The notes below the pieces were generated by a model, which was not told the origin of the DNA, ran no database searches, and saw nothing but the letters and a program-made list of their open reading frames with translations. A stretch of 64,000 nt of DNA from Nannochloropsis oceanica (lineage: Eukaryota; Sar; Eustigmatophyceae; Eustigmatales; Monodopsidaceae): contig CP038107.1 in the NCBI GenBank assembly GCA_004519485.1, forward strand, positions 62,001 to 126,000. The letters are read 5' to 3'. Position numbers and translations under genes: made by a program. Below are positions 10,947-24,018 of this stretch, piece by piece (within the stretch, counting starts at the first letter, position 1; every line of letters starts with the position of its first letter).

Positions 10947-12419
10947 GCTCCCTGCGAAGCATTTCACACCGTGGAGGCGCGACAGTCCGACAGTCGTAAG
11001 GGGTGGAGGAATGAGAAGAGGATGGGAAAAGAGGGAGGCGTAATGAAAAAGAGTACTATGAGGCATTTCCAGGCATACATTTACGATTGATGTGTCCTTG
11101 CGCGAGGAGGAGGAGGGAAAGACAAAACCACCGACCTAGAAGGAGTAGATGAAGATGGGACGACTGAGGAATGGGAATAGAGAGAGAAAACTCAGCAGGA
11201 AGAGCGCAGCAGAGATCATGAGACAGATAGACAGGAAGCGCATATGAGGGCGAGAAGAGAGTGAGGGTCCAGGAAGAGGAGTGGAGACAAGGACGATGGA
11301 GGGACGGAAGAGCGAGCAATGACGGGTCTCTGGGGGTGGGATTGCTTGATTGATATATGTATGTATATTCATATGTATGAGAGATGCGAAAGCAGATAGA
11401 AGACGGATGTTATACAACGTTGAAACCATTTCCCCTTGTGGGGAGTGGTTTGGATGAGCAAAGGTCCTCTTGATGCCCCCCTAAGAGGTGTGGACTTGGA
11501 AGGGAAAGTGCATGTACGCTGCTCCAACCACATAGTCAAAATCGAGATATTTAATTGTTTTAAAACCCTTTACCCCTAAGTACAATACGGCGACGGTGTG
11601 CAATAAAAATGAAAGCAGCAGTTTAATCTTGGTTGGAAGGGTAGTCAACCCGAAAGTACAATTGTCATGGGGGCCTGTCAAATACATAGAAAATAAGAGA
11701 TAGGACTATTGCACAGACGCCTCTGCAAATCAACGACAAACGATTGCAAAATAAAGTAAACTGCACGTGATTTTTATGATCACATCTTGTTGCTTGCTTC
11801 GGAAAATATCCACAGGAATGTGGTAGAGGTGTTGCTTCCCTCGTTCTTAGTGTCGCTCGACGGCCACTTTATTGTAGGGCAAGGCCTCCATATCTAGCTG
11901 TCGAAGTAGTCTTTACGGCATATCCGCCATCCCTTTTGACACAAATGCCTGCAAGCCTATCACTCAAAATATCCAAAATAGAAAAAGGAAAAAGATCAGT
12001 CCCCGCTAAGCGCATGTGCATAAAATATAAGCTATACTTGCGCACATGCCCATGCATGATTGCCAATTCATTACAAGGCTACGAGTCGATCCAAAAACCT
12101 GTGTAGTGAAGGAACGTCAACAAAGCTGATTGGTCGTTTACGATCCACAAGTCTCGTTTGTTTGACTAAGAACGCCACCTAGAAGCATGCCGCTTGTAGC
12201 AGCCAATAAGCGAGGATAATAGCTCAGCACTTCGGTCTACCTCCAAATAGCATTATTCAATCTTTACACACGTTATTTCTTCCTTCTTTATCACAAAACG
12301 CTTGTGGATTTCGATCACCGGTAACAGAATTGTCAATAAACCTTTCTCGCATCCCGCCTTAGCCCTTCCCCCTGTCTCCCCTTTTATGTCCTGTCGCTTC
12401 CCTCGGTTCTCCTTCTTCT
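10947..12419. other. Convergent 3' spacer of unit A
   Basis: 1.47 kb between the stop codons of the two convergent genes. It starts purine-rich (GAGGAGGAGG), turns AT-rich after about 11340, and includes a TATGTATGTATATTCATATGTATG stretch at about 11356-11379 and an imperfect CATGTGCATAAAATATAAG / CGCACATG hairpin region near 12013-12050. Small open frames (for example 11869-12066 minus) lack support. The same spacer recurs at 20320-21792 and 29305-30777. Confidence 0.6.
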
Positions 12420-14219
12420 TTACTGGTCGCCCATGGAAGCCCCGACTCCGAAGAGCATGCTGGGATCCGTGAGCACCCTATGTAATGGTTGTGTAGAAAT
12501 ACAAAGTAAGTGCCTGTGCTGCTTGCCTTTTTCTCCCTTCCCCTTCTCTGCTTTTCTCTCTTTGAACGTACTTTTTCACAAGAGGGTCGTCGCCCGTGAT
12601 GAGGTCGAAGAACGCCGGATCCTCGTCCATGGTGATTTGGCGGAGCTGCTCGACGATGTCCGGTACTTTGCCCTTGAGCTCCGAGAGATCGATAGCTGGG
12701 CGGGGGTTAGAGAGTGGGGAAGAAAAGGGTGAATCATTGAGAGAGAAACTTTGTCATCCAGAGTGACGAAATTTAGTCACCCAGCAGAAATGACGCTTGA
12801 TATTGATTAGAAAAAAGCCGTGGCTATCGCAAGGAAGGTGTGATGGGGGGAAAAACTAGACGAGGCGGGGAGTGGTTGTTGGAGTGGAGTATCACGTAGA
12901 AAGTTGACTGAGACCAGACATTTCAGAGAAAGAATAGCAAAGGACATTCATCCGCAAGCATGTAGCCTTCCCACAACTCATTTCATCGCATACGAAAGCC
13001 CCCAGGAACAGCTATACAGAATGAAAGAGGTCACGTAGTTGAGGATAAACGCCCCATTCACACACCCACATATTGCGAAAAGTATCGTGTGCTTACCTCC
13101 ATTCCACAAGCTGTCGGCCACGTTGTCTTGAAGTTCATCGACGGCGGCAGAGTCGCCATTCTGTGGGTGGGGTACACGTTAAATTCATATGAGAAATGTC
13201 AGCCGAGGGATAAGGAACGCAATGAAGGGATGACGTATCGCCACACAAAGACAGAAACATACCTCGACGCGGGCGACAAGCTCAGTCATGCGCCGTTCCT
13301 CCGTCGTCAAGGCCCGGTGGGTGCCATCAGCCTGCAGAGTGCTGGGCTGCATTGAGTTCGCGACCTTCTGCATGGTTTCGGCTAGAGCGACGGGGTTCGC
13401 CATGTCTTTCATGCCCTTGATGGCCGTCGCCACAAACTTGCGATAGGTCTCAAGGATGGCCATGCTCTATAATTTCGATGAAGTGCGTATGTGATGGAAT
13501 GAGAAAGACGTGATGTCAGGGATGGAGGCAAAGGAAAAAAGGAAGCACATACGAAAAGCGTGCATTTGATCTTCTCCAAGGGAAGGATACAAGAGCTGCT
13601 TGATTCTCTCCCTTTTTGAAGAGAAGGACGCCGAGGGTCTGTGGAGGGGAAGGAATGCATACTTTTCTTAGATTCGCTTTCTCTTGTAATACGTACATCT
13701 GTTTTCGTGAAGTCCTCTTTGGCCTTGGCTCTCAAGGCCTTCACGCCGGGTAACACATTGAACAAGGGTGTGGCTGCAGGAAGAGGATGGAAGAGGGAGG
13801 AAGGGCGGGCGGGCGCAGGGAAACGGGGAAAATGCTGAGTGACGAGCGACAGGTCGTTGCCTTTTCATCTGTTCCATGAGCACAGTCTCTCCCTCTGTCT
13901 TACCTTGCAACATCGCGTAAGTGGTGTCCGGATCACTGAAAATCTCTTTCACCTCATTGCCCAAGCTCATGTCAACGACTAGGTTGGCGTGATCGCCATT
14001 CATAAGGCGTTTGGCGCTCTTGAGGATGGGATCAGTGGCCCACGAGTCTTGTATTTCATGGTCGCTGATAAAGGCCTTTGCTGTCGCCGCCGTGGTCGTG
14101 GTGTCTCCCTGAAGCATGCGCTTGACACGATTCAAGGGGCCACCGTTCTTGTCCGAGGCCTGGCCCATGGCAGTGGCGACCACGAGCACGGCGGCGAGGC
14201 GAAGACCAAGAAAGCGCAT
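12420..14219 (-). CDS. Small secreted protein of unknown function (copy A)
   Basis: Seven exons on the minus strand: 14219-13904, 13773-13697, 13638-13553, 13464-13263, 13160-13097, 12695-12572, 12477-12420. All splice sites are GT-AG and the phases join without conflict, giving 308 aa. The start MRFLG begins a clear signal peptide (RLAAVLVVATAMGQAS, cut near residue 22). The mature protein is soluble, mixed alpha, rich in Met, Asp and Lys, and has no membrane helix and almost no Cys. Two segments, SDPDTTYAMLQATPLFNVLP and GDDPLVKKVLTDPSMLFG, have the spacing of STI1-type DP motifs, which is only a weak hint. Exon 3 is read in the frame that satisfies both phases; an acceptor at ATAGAG joins exon 4. 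It is convergent with the surface-protein gene and head-to-head with the next unit, which suggests co-amplification. No known family is recognised. Confidence 0.75.
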
Positions 14220-14279
14220 ATTTTGGGGAAAGGAATACAACGTGTGTGTTGCTGTCTATGTAGATGAGAGTAGAGAACG

Positions 14280-14645
14280 GAGGAGAAGAGCTTTGTGAGT
14301 GCTGATGAGTAGCCCGAGCAATAGAGCACCATACCGTAGCGACGGAAGGGTGAGCAAGGGGGAAAGGCCACAGGTAAAGTTCCTTGTATTGCGCCTCCTC
14401 TTCCCCTTGCTACCTATTTTCGCCGTCGAGCCTGTCGTGACTACGTGTCTCACACCAAGCATGGCAGAGGGCACTGTTGGCCAGCCGCGTGACGGGGCGC
14501 ATGCGACACAAGTCAAAGCGTTGGACTCTCATGTGACCGAGCGCAAACGAGAAACCAGGTTTTTGAATCGGTTGAGTGCAGTGGGCAACCAGCAAAACTG
14601 CTGAGGACAGTATTTACTGGCTTTCTGGCTCCCCCTGTTCTTCTT
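14280..14645. repeat. R1 repeat at the 5' side of the secreted-protein gene (unit A)
   Basis: About 365 bp beginning GGAGGAGAAGAGCTTTGTGAG, immediately upstream of the minus-strand gene, ending near CCCCCTGTTCTTCTTG. It is repeated almost perfectly at 14759-15125 (5' two-thirds), 23653-24018 and 32638-33003, and in diverged form at 5396-5755. Its place suggests promoter and 5' UTR of the minus-strand gene. Confidence 0.8.
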
Positions 14646-15128
14646 GTAGCTCACAGGCCATCCATCTATCGATTTTAGGTCTCTTGAACAACCAACCAAA
14701 ACAAACTGCAACCACCAGTTTTTGTTTATGTAGATTAGAGCTCTTTTCTTAAAAAATGGAGGAGAAGAGCTTTGTGAGTGCTGATGAGTAGCCCGAGCAA
14801 TAGAGCACCATACCGTAGCGACGGAAGGGTGAGCAAGGGGGAAAGGCCACAGGTAAAGTTCCTTGTATTGCGCCTCCTCTTCCCCTTGCTACCTATTTTC
14901 GCCGTCGAGCCTGTCGTGACTACGTGTCTCACACCAAGCATGGCAGAGGGCACTGTTGGCCAGCCGCCTAACAAGGCGCATGCGCCATAACATATGCTCC
15001 TTGAGGGAAAGCGTCGGTCTCTCATGTGACCGAGCGCAAACGAGAAACCAGGTTTGAGCCGGTTGAGTGCAGAAGGCTACCAGCAAAACTGCAAACATAT
15101 TGTTAACTGGCTTACCGGCTCGCACTGT
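14646..15128. repeat. Extra R1 copy in the A/B junction
   Basis: A linker with CCATCCATCTATCGATTTTAG and an AT-rich stretch (about 14646-14758) is followed by a second R1 copy (14759-15125). The first about 215 bp of this copy repeat 14280 onward nearly base for base; it then switches to a variant with GCCTAACAAGGCGCATGC and AACATATTGTTAACTGGC that matches the array's left edge at 5608-5755. The B/C and C/D junctions lack this second copy, so their head-to-head spacers are shorter. Confidence 0.8.
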
Positions 15129-15663
15129 TCTTCTTGACACTCACTTGCTACTCAAGCTCGCGAGAAAAGCGAAACGCTTGGCCCTGTGATCACTTTTAAG
15201 CCGATATATACACCCCATCCAGTCGCAATCGCTTACTTTGCTGCAACAAGCGACCATGGGCCCCTCCAATCTCTTTTTGGCTCGCCCTACTCATTCTTCT
15301 TGGAACTCACCTGCCACTCAAGCTCGCGAGAAAGACAGGACCGCAAGGCCCCTTGCTCACTCTCGGTCACTTTGAAGATGACACGCATCCATCGAGTCGC
15401 AATCGCTCACTTTGCTACAATAAGCGACCATGAGCCCCTCCACTCTACTCGCTTCCTGTCTCGCCTTTTTCATTCTTCTTGAAACTCACCTGCCGCTCAA
15501 GCTCGTGAGAATGACAGGACTGCTAGGCCCCTTGGCCACTCTTGGCCACTTTCAAGACGATGTACACCCGTTGGATCGCAATCGCTTACTTTGCTACAAG
15601 AACCGACCAAGCGGCACGCCAAATCATAGGCCCTTACAAGGACACTTTGGCGGTTGAATTGAA
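15129..15663. repeat. Promoter tandem repeat, unit B (three copies)
   Basis: Same three imperfect about 170-bp direct repeats as at 5756-6290, offset by 9,373 bases, differing at isolated positions (for example TTTGAAGATG here against TTTGGAGATG in A). Confidence 0.8.
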
Positions 15664-15857
15664 TGGGGAACAAGCGTCCACCTCTCGGTTGAAATGACGC
15701 CTGCACTTATTGTTTCCATGCTCCCCATAAGCTATGTCGATGCACCCTCATAACCTCACACCACTCCTCGCCTTCTCTTCCCCTTTCATATAGACTTAGT
15801 TGCAAGACGAGCAGAACAGAACACAGGGTCTCCGGCTGTCCGTATCATATCCATCCC

Positions 15858-18800
15858 ATGACTTCCGGAGCGACCATGAACGAGGCCGGGCCCCAAGAGG
15901 AGTCCCGACGCCGTCGCCGGCGTGTTCTACTGGGCTCGCTGGGTGCAGTGTGTCTGATCGTCGGTGCCGCGTTGGCCATAACCTTTGCTGGAAAGGGCCA
16001 GGGCAAGAATAAGCCGGAGCCGGCGGCTACCGTAGAGGGGGGCGTGTCTCCGATGGGAGACCTTCCAGGCCTTGTGAAGGATTCAGGTGAGAAAACATAA
16101 GGGGAGGACGGCAGGAAATGGAGGGTGCATACCCTGTGCGCAGAATTGATCCCCTGAGTTGACACCTCGTGCTGTTGCCTCTGCTGGTGCTGGTGGTGCT
16201 GCTCCTATGCTTCAAATTCGCATCCATTGCAACCCCTTTTTGAGTGCATTATCTTCTGTCGGCGATGACTTTCTCATGCCCCCATCGTTCTCTACTGAGC
16301 CGCTTTGATCGCATCAAAGGGCAGCTCTGACACCATCCGGGTGCATCCAGTGTATGATGCCTTTCCTCTTCTCAATCCCTCCTTTGCCCCTCCTCTCCTG
16401 ATCTCCCCCCTGCACCGCTCTGATGATCAGCAGCATCACCCGCCTATCATAACGATTCAATCGTTTCTCTGACACTTCTCCGCTTTCCTCTTTCTCTCTC
16501 TTGCTCTACAGTGCTGTCATCCAACGCAGCCACCACCGGTGCCGCCCCGAAACCCGTTGCTACGATGGAACCCCTAGCTACGACGGTTACGCCCGCCGTC
16601 CCCACAGCGTCAAAGGCAGCGCCTGCTCAGGGCACTGGTGACCTCACATTTGCTCAGGAGCTCCTCGAAACCGGCACGGTGGGAGGCGTCACACTCGGCG
16701 CGGCACTGGGTGCTTTGCCCGGAGCTTCGACTGTGAATGGAGCCTTCAACGAATTAGCGAGCGATTTGGCCAACCTGGCAGGCCTTCGCACTTGCTCCCC
16801 CGTGGATGGTCCTGATCTGGAGCGAATGGTGGCGGGCTCGAGCACTTGCGGCGTCATTCTCCTGACGAAGGGCTCTATGGTCCCGTACAATACAGAGAAG
16901 ACGATGGTTGTGTCAACCCGCAAGATTATCGTGGGCCACCCTATTGATCTCCCCCAAATCATCACGGCCAGGAAAGTAGAGCGGGTCTTTGACGTGGTGT
17001 CGGGGGGCTCCTTGGACATTCGTTTCGTGACCATCTTCCGCGCATTCGGCTATGAACCGACAGATGAACTCCGCATCATCACCGGCGGTGTTGCGTTGGT
17101 GCGCTTGGGAGGCTTCTTCCGCGGTACGGCCGTGATTTTCCGCGACCCCACTCAGAATCTCGCCGGTTTTCAAGGCTCGCTGGCGCGCCCCTATCAGCGT
17201 CGCCGCACGTACGGCGGGCACGTCCTAGTGATGGGGGGCTCCTTCTTTTGTTACGGATGTCAGGTAATCCGGTGGGCCCCTTACGGCCTGGTTCTTTTGA
17301 ACGTGTTCCAAGTTGGCCGTGATTTCTTGGTTGTTGCCGGGACGAGCGTCATGGTCGGCATGTATCATTTGTTCTTCACGCCTTTCCTCAGTGGTATCAG
17401 CGTCGGGAATGCTATCGCTGTCCTGGGCGGCGTCAGTGTTCGCATTGGTGGCGGAACAGAGGGGGTTGCGGTTCTTGTTGGACAATTTGGTAGGTCGTGC
17501 GTGTGTAAAGGAGACGAGGGGTAGTAAGGGAAGAGTGCTAAAGCACTATTAGTGGTCATGAAGGAGCAAGCAGAGAAGCCTTGGACGCACCTAACACTAA
17601 CTCCCAGACGATGTACAACCCCTCCCGACCCCACCCCCACACACATGACAGGTGCGGGCCAGAATATATTTGTGGGCGGCGGGGTGCTCGTGAATGTGGG
17701 CCATCAGCAGCAGACCGCCTTTGTGTGCCTTATGCGTGCGGGCTACGGCATGACTGCTCTTGGTGCTGGGGTGTTTATTCACATTGCGGAACTTGAGAAC
17801 CGTGCGTGGGGTGCGGCTGCCATCGTCGGTGCCGGGCAGGTGTACTCCAACGGCGCGGGCGTTTTCGACAAGACTGGTGGAGAGGTCGTCAACAGTGCTA
17901 TTTCGGCCTTCCAAGCCCTGGTCGGCGGGTCCGCGTACGTCAGATTTCTCTCTCCAAACCCCCTTCCTCCTGTCGTGTATCATAGTAGGCTTGAGTGTGT
18001 TTTTGTCTCGCTCAACTGTATGCATCGCCTCGTGTGTGTATTTTGTTTGTGTGATGAAACGGCTAAGGCACAACACTCACTCCGTGTCCTCTCCTTTCTA
18101 TCTTCTTCCTTTCTACCTATGATAGCTATTTTGGCACGGGCGACATGAACATTGTGGGCGAGCAATTTGCGCGACTTGTTCTAACCCTGGACCAGAATGG
18201 CGTTGGCATGACATGGTTCAACGGAGCCGGAAGTGGGACACTGATCTTAACGCCCAGTATGGTGATTGCCCTGGTCCGTTCTCAGAAGATTCTTGGTGCC
18301 GAGGTACGTCAAGCTTTTCATGACGCAATTTACGTCTGCTTGTCTCTCATTTTTGGTGATTGACGCTTAATATATGCGTCCATTTCTTCCATAGATATTT
18401 CCACCAAGTGTGATCTAATTTGTCTTCATGCTCCACTTCCATTCCGTGTGTTTCACTCCCATTCCGTGTAGGTCTTTCAAGGAGCCGGCTTTTTCACAGA
18501 GGTCAACGGTACGCGGTGGACATTTCAGTTGGTGAATGCGCAAATTCCGGGGTATGAAGGCTGGATTGGGCTAGGCGCCGCCCTGCTTGTCCGCACCCGG
18601 ACCACTGTCAGGCGTCTGGTGAACTACCGCGCTGGCAAGAAAGTGGCGTGGGTGGTGAATGGGGTCGGTGTCAACGAATCGCTGCGAAACAACTTCAACA
18701 TTCTCGCCACCAAGAACGGCACTCAAGCCCTCAAGCCGCAGCCTACTAAGCCTGGCAAGCACCGACTCCTGGAAGCTGTGGATGACCTTGTGAGCAGCGC

Positions 18801-20319
18801 TGTCACCAGAGCCGGCAGAGGCAAGGGCCGGGCCCTTATGAGAGGTTTTAGTCGTCCTGCTTTGAGCATGGCTGACAGTGTGATGGACTCGAAGAAGATC
18901 CAGCCTCCCAATCCCGGGATTCTGGCCGAAAAACTGCAGGCCCTGGTGTCGGGTTTGAAGAATAAACGCCGCCTCCAAGGCCAGCCCGCGGTCAACCCCA
19001 CCCGTATCATGAACATGTTCAATGGCCTGTCGCCAGCCTCGCTCATGAAAGCTTGGCAAGAGGCCGTGGATGAAGCCAACAGCAGCCCAGACGATCGTGC
19101 CTTGGCTGCAGGAAACGATGCCGACGAGGTGGACGCCGACGGCCGGTGGGGCGAACAGGTGTACGTGGGCGGCGGTGATGCCTCGCAGTGTGTGCTGTGC
19201 GGGGTCGGTCCCGGGACGACCGAGTCCCACTGGAACAGGGACGCAGGCGACGACCCAGCCACCTGCCATATCACGGAGGCATGCACTCCTGAAGATTCAG
19301 TCCAAGGCATCATGGGGAAGCTCAGAGGAGCCTTGCCGGACGGGGAAGACTTAGTAGTGCCGCCCGTGGCGAAGGGCTGGGCCAAGACGGTGGGCTCCAA
19401 GTACACGGCGCGTATCTTGCAGGATATGGACGATCACCAGGCGGAGAATCCGGGGGCGGATGTCAAGCTGCCGGACACGAACATTTTGACCTACGACATT
19501 TTCCTGTACTGCCCCGTGGCCGATGCGGAGTGTGAGTATAGCCAGGCAGACATGAAGACGGCATTCCAAGACTATCTGGACGATGTGGCGCAGGAGGAGA
19601 CTGCGTTCAGGATTTCGTCGGCGACTGCAGCGGTGCATCCGGCTATCTTCAAATCTGTCAATGATGCTGATGAAAGCTTCGTGTCGGCCATTGGGGCGCC
19701 GGCGCTAGAGGGGTGTGGGAAGGGCCTCTCGTTTTCTCTTTTCGTGACGACGCCCGACAAATCTTCGGTGACGGATGTGAAGACTATCCTGGAAAAAGCA
19801 GGTACCGACAGTGATGAACTTCTGGCCTTCATCAACGACCAAGGGGAGCAGGAAGCATCCTTCTGCAGCGTGAGCGTGACGAAGCGCTCAGCAATGTTTT
19901 TCCCGTCCGTGGACACGGCGGCAGGGAAGAGCTTCTATCAGAAGCTTTACACGGGCAACGCGCTGGATTCCGGGAGCCTCTGGCCCGACATCACGGTGGT
20001 GTCGGCGCACGAGGTGGCCCCCGTTCAGCACGCAGTGGCGGATCAGTCCTACACACTTTTGTTGGAGGGCTTTGCCATGAAGGCGGAAGTGGTGGTGGAG
20101 CTGTTCCAGGGCACGCAGAGCAGCGGGGTGGAGGTGGCCAGGGTCCCTGGTGGCATGGGCATCGGCGAGACACGCGAGGTGGCTTGGACGGCTCCTGCGC
20201 CCATGAATGGGGACGGTGGGAATCGGGCTTACGTGCGCGCCTACCACGTTGGGATGCCGGGCATCTTTGCACAGAGCGAGGTCTTTGATCTCTTGCCCTT
20301 GTCTGTGCTGGATGACTAA
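15858..20319 (+). CDS. Type II membrane surface protein with beta-helix and Kre9/KNH-like domain (copy B)
   Basis: Exons 15858-16086, 16512-17489, 17652-17934, 18126-18303, 18472-20319; 1,171 aa. Architecture and intron phases are as in copy A, and the protein is identical except in the cytosolic tail: Asn for Gly at residue 8, and Arg for Cys in the basic cluster (SRRRRRR). The frame is fully open, so this is a recent, apparently functional duplicate. The promoter side carries three tandem repeats, as in A. Confidence 0.85.
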
Positions 20320-21792
20320 GCTCCCTGCGAAGCATTTCACACCGTGGAGGCGCGACAGTCCGACAGTCGTAAGGGGTGGAGGAATGAGAAGAGGATGGGA
20401 AAAGAGGGAGGCGTAATGAAAAAGAGTACTATGAGGCATTTCCAGGCATACATTTACGATTGATGTGTCCTTGCGCGAGGAGGAGGAGGGAAAGACAAAA
20501 CCACCGACCTAGAAGGAGTAGATGAAGATGGGACGACTGAGGAATGGGAATAGAGAGAGAGAACTCAGCAGGAAGAGCGCAGCAGAGATCATGAGACAGA
20601 TAGACAGGAAGCGCATATGAGGGCGAGAAGAGAGTGAGGGTCCAGGAAGAGGAGTGGAGACAAGGACGATGGAGGGACGGAAGAGCGAGCAATGACGGGT
20701 CTCTGGGGGTGGGATTGCTTGATTGATATATGTATGTATATTCATATGTATGAGAGATGCGAAAGCAGATAGAAGACGGATGTTATACAACGTTGAAACC
20801 ATTTCCCCTTGTGGGGAGTGGTTTGGATGAGCAAAGGTCCTCTTGATGCCCCCCTAAGAGGTGTGGACTTGGAAGGGAAAGTGCATGTACGCTGCTCCAA
20901 CCACATAGTCAAAATCGAGATATTTAATTGTTTTAAAACCCTTTACCCCTAAGTACAATACGGCGACGGTGTGCAATAAAAATGAAAGCAGCAGTTTAAT
21001 CTTGGTTGGAAGGGTAGTCAACCCGAAAGTACAATTGTCATGGGGGCCTGTCAAATACATAGAAAATAAGAGATAGGACTATTGCACAGACGCCTCTGCA
21101 AATCAACGACAAACGATTGCAAAATAAAGTAAACTGCACGTGATTTTTATGATCACATCTTGTTGCTTGCTTCGGAAAATATCCACAGGAATGTGGTAGA
21201 GGTGTTGCTTCCCTTGTTCTTAGTGTCGCTCGACGGCCACTTTATTGTAGGGCAAGGCCTCCATATCTAGCCGTCGAAGTAGTCTTTACGGCATATCCGC
21301 CATCCCTTTTGACACAAATGCCTGCAAGCCTATCACTCAAAATATCCAAAATAGAAAAAGGAAAAAGATCAGTCCCCGCTAAGCGCATGTGCATAAAATA
21401 TAAGCTATACTTGCGCACATGCCCATGCATGATTGCCAATTCATTACAAGGCTACGAGTCGATCCAAAAACCTGTGTAGTGAAGGAACGTCAACAAAGCT
21501 GATTGGTCGTTTACGATCCACAAGTCTCGTTTGTTTGACTAAGAACGCCACCTAGAAGCATGCCGCTTGTAGCAGCCAATAAGCGAGGATAATAGCTCAG
21601 CACTTCGGTCTACCTCCAAATAGCATTATTCAATCTTTACACACGTTATTTCTTCCTTCTTTATCACAAAACGCTTGTGGATTTCGATCACCGGTAACAG
21701 AATTGTCAATAAACCTTTCTCGCATCCCGCCTTAGCCCTTCCCCCTGTCTCCCCTTTTATGTCCTGTCGCTTCCCTCGGTTCTCCTTCTTCT
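20320..21792. other. Convergent 3' spacer of unit B
   Basis: Same spacer as 10947-12419 with a few substitutions (for example GAGAGAGAGAACTC here against GAGAGAGAAAACTC in A and D). No gene is supported. Confidence 0.6.
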
Positions 21793-23592
21793 TTACTGGT
21801 CGCCCATGGAAGCCCCGACTCCGAAGAGCATGCTGGGATCCGTGAGCACCCTATGTAATGGTTGTGTAGAAATACAAAGTAAGTGCCTGTGCTGCTTGCC
21901 TTTTTCTCCCTTCCCCTTCTCTGCTTTTCTCTCTTTGAACGTACTTTTTCACAAGAGGGTCGTCGCCCGTGATGAGGTCGAAGAACGCCGGATCCTCGTC
22001 CATGGTGATTTGGCGGAGCTGCTCGACGATGTCCGGTACTTTGCCCTTGAGCTCCGAGAGATCGATAGCTGGGCGGGGGTTAGAGAGTGGGGAAGAAAAG
22101 GGTGAATCATTGAGAGAGAAACTTTGTCATCCAGAGTGACGAAATTTAGTCACCCAGCAGAAATGACGCTTGATATTGATTAGAAAAAAGCCGTGGCTAT
22201 CGCAAGGAAGGTGTGATGGGGGGAAAAACTAGACGAGGCGGGGAGTGGTTGTTGGAGTGGAGTATCACGTAGAAAGTTGACTGAGACCAGACATTTCAGA
22301 GAAAGAATAGCAAAGGACATTCATCCGCAAGCATGTAGCCTTCCCACAACTCATTTCATCGCATACGAAAGCCCCCAGGAACAGCTATACAGAATGAAAG
22401 AGGTCACGTAGTTGAGGATAAACGCCCCATTCACACACCCACATATTGCGAAAAGTATCGTGTGCTTACCTCCATTCCACAAGCTGTCGGCCACGTTGTC
22501 TTGAAGTTCATCGACGGCGGCAGAGTCGCCATTCTGTGGGTGGGGTACACGTTAAATTCATATGAGAAATGTCAGCCGAGGGATAAGGAACGCAATGAAG
22601 GGATGACGTATCGCCACACAAAGACAGAAACATACCTCGACGCGGGCGACAAGCTCAGTCATGCGCCGTTCCTCCGTCGTCAAGGCCCGGTGGGTGCCAT
22701 CAGCCTGCAGAGTGCTGGGCTGCATTGAGTTCGCGACCTTCTGCATGGTTTCGGCTAGAGCGACGGGGTTCGCCATGTCTTTCATGCCCTTGATGGCCGT
22801 CGCCACAAACTTGCGATAGGTCTCAAGGATGGCCATGCTCTATAATTTCGATGAAGTGCGTATGTGATGGAATGAGAAAGACGTGATGTCAGGGATGGAG
22901 GCAAAGGAAAAAAGGAAGCACATACGAAAAGCGTGCATTTGATCTTCTCCAAGGGAAGGATACAAGAGCTGCTTGATTCTCTCCCTTTTTGAAGAGAAGG
23001 ACGCCGAGGGTCTGTGGAGGGGAAGGAATGCATACTTTTCTTAGATTCGCTTTCTCTTGTAATACGTACATCTGTTTTCGTGAAGTCCTCTTTGGCCTTG
23101 GCTCTCAAGGCCTTCACGCCGGGTAACACATTGAACAAGGGTGTGGCTGCAGGAAGAGGATGGAAGAGGGAGGAAGGGCGGGCGGGCGCAGGGAAACGGG
23201 GAAAATGCTGAGTGACGAGCGACAGGTCGTTGCCTTTTCATCTGTTCCATGAGCACAGTCTCTCCCTCTGTCTTACCTTGCAACATCGCGTAAGTGGTGT
23301 CCGGATCACTGAAAATCTCTTTCACCTCATTGCCCAAGCTCATGTCAACGACTAGGTTGGCGTGATCGCCATTCATAAGGCGTTTGGCGCTCTTGAGGAT
23401 GGGATCAGTGGCCCACGAGTCTTGTATTTCATGGTCGCTGATAAAGGCCTTTGCTGTCGCCGCCGTGGTCGTGGTGTCTCCCTGAAGCATGCGCTTGACA
23501 CGATTCAAGGGGCCACCGTTCTTGTCCGAGGCCTGGCCCATGGCAGTGGCGACCACGAGCACGGCGGCGAGGCGAAGACCAAGAAAGCGCAT
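21793..23592 (-). CDS. Small secreted protein of unknown function (copy B)
   Basis: Seven exons at the copy A positions plus 9,373: 23592-23277, 23146-23070, 23011-22926, 22837-22636, 22533-22470, 22068-21945, 21850-21793. It encodes the same 308-aa protein with an N-terminal signal peptide. No difference in coding sequence from copy A was noticed. The gene is intact. Confidence 0.75.
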
Positions 23593-23652
23593 ATTTTGGG
23601 GAAAGGAATACAACGTGTGTGTTGCTGTCTATGTAGATGAGAGTAGAGAACG

Positions 23653-24018
23653 GAGGAGAAGAGCTTTGTGAGTGCTGATGAGTAGCCCGAGCAATAGAGC
23701 ACCATACCGTAGCGACGGAAGGGTGAGCAAGGGGGAAAGGCCACAGGTAAAGTTCCTTGTATTGCGCCTCCTCTTCCCCTTGCTACCTATTTTCGCCGTC
23801 GAGCCTGTCGTGACTACGTGTCTCACACCAAGCATGGCAGAGGGCACTGTTGGCCAGCCGCGTGACGGGGCGCATGCGACACAAGTCAAAGCGTTGGACT
23901 CTCATGTGACCGAGCGCAAACGAGAAACCAGGTTTTTGAATCGGTTGAGTGCAGTGGGCAACCAGCAAAACTGCTGAGGACAGTATTTACTGGCTTTCTG
24001 GCTCCCCCTGTTCTTCTT
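23653..24018. repeat. R1 repeat, B/C junction
   Basis: Single R1 copy between the minus-strand gene of unit B and the promoter repeats of unit C; identical in arrangement to 14280-14645 but not followed by a second copy. Confidence 0.8.

Noticed and set aside
10515-11066. Minus-strand frame of 183 aa across the stop of gene A (also in B, C and D)
   Set aside because: It overlaps the C-terminal domain in antisense; it recurs only because the units are duplicated.
11869-12066. Small minus-strand frame (65 aa) in the 3' spacer, conserved in three units
   Set aside because: Its conservation is explained by recent duplication; no start context, domain or splice partner.
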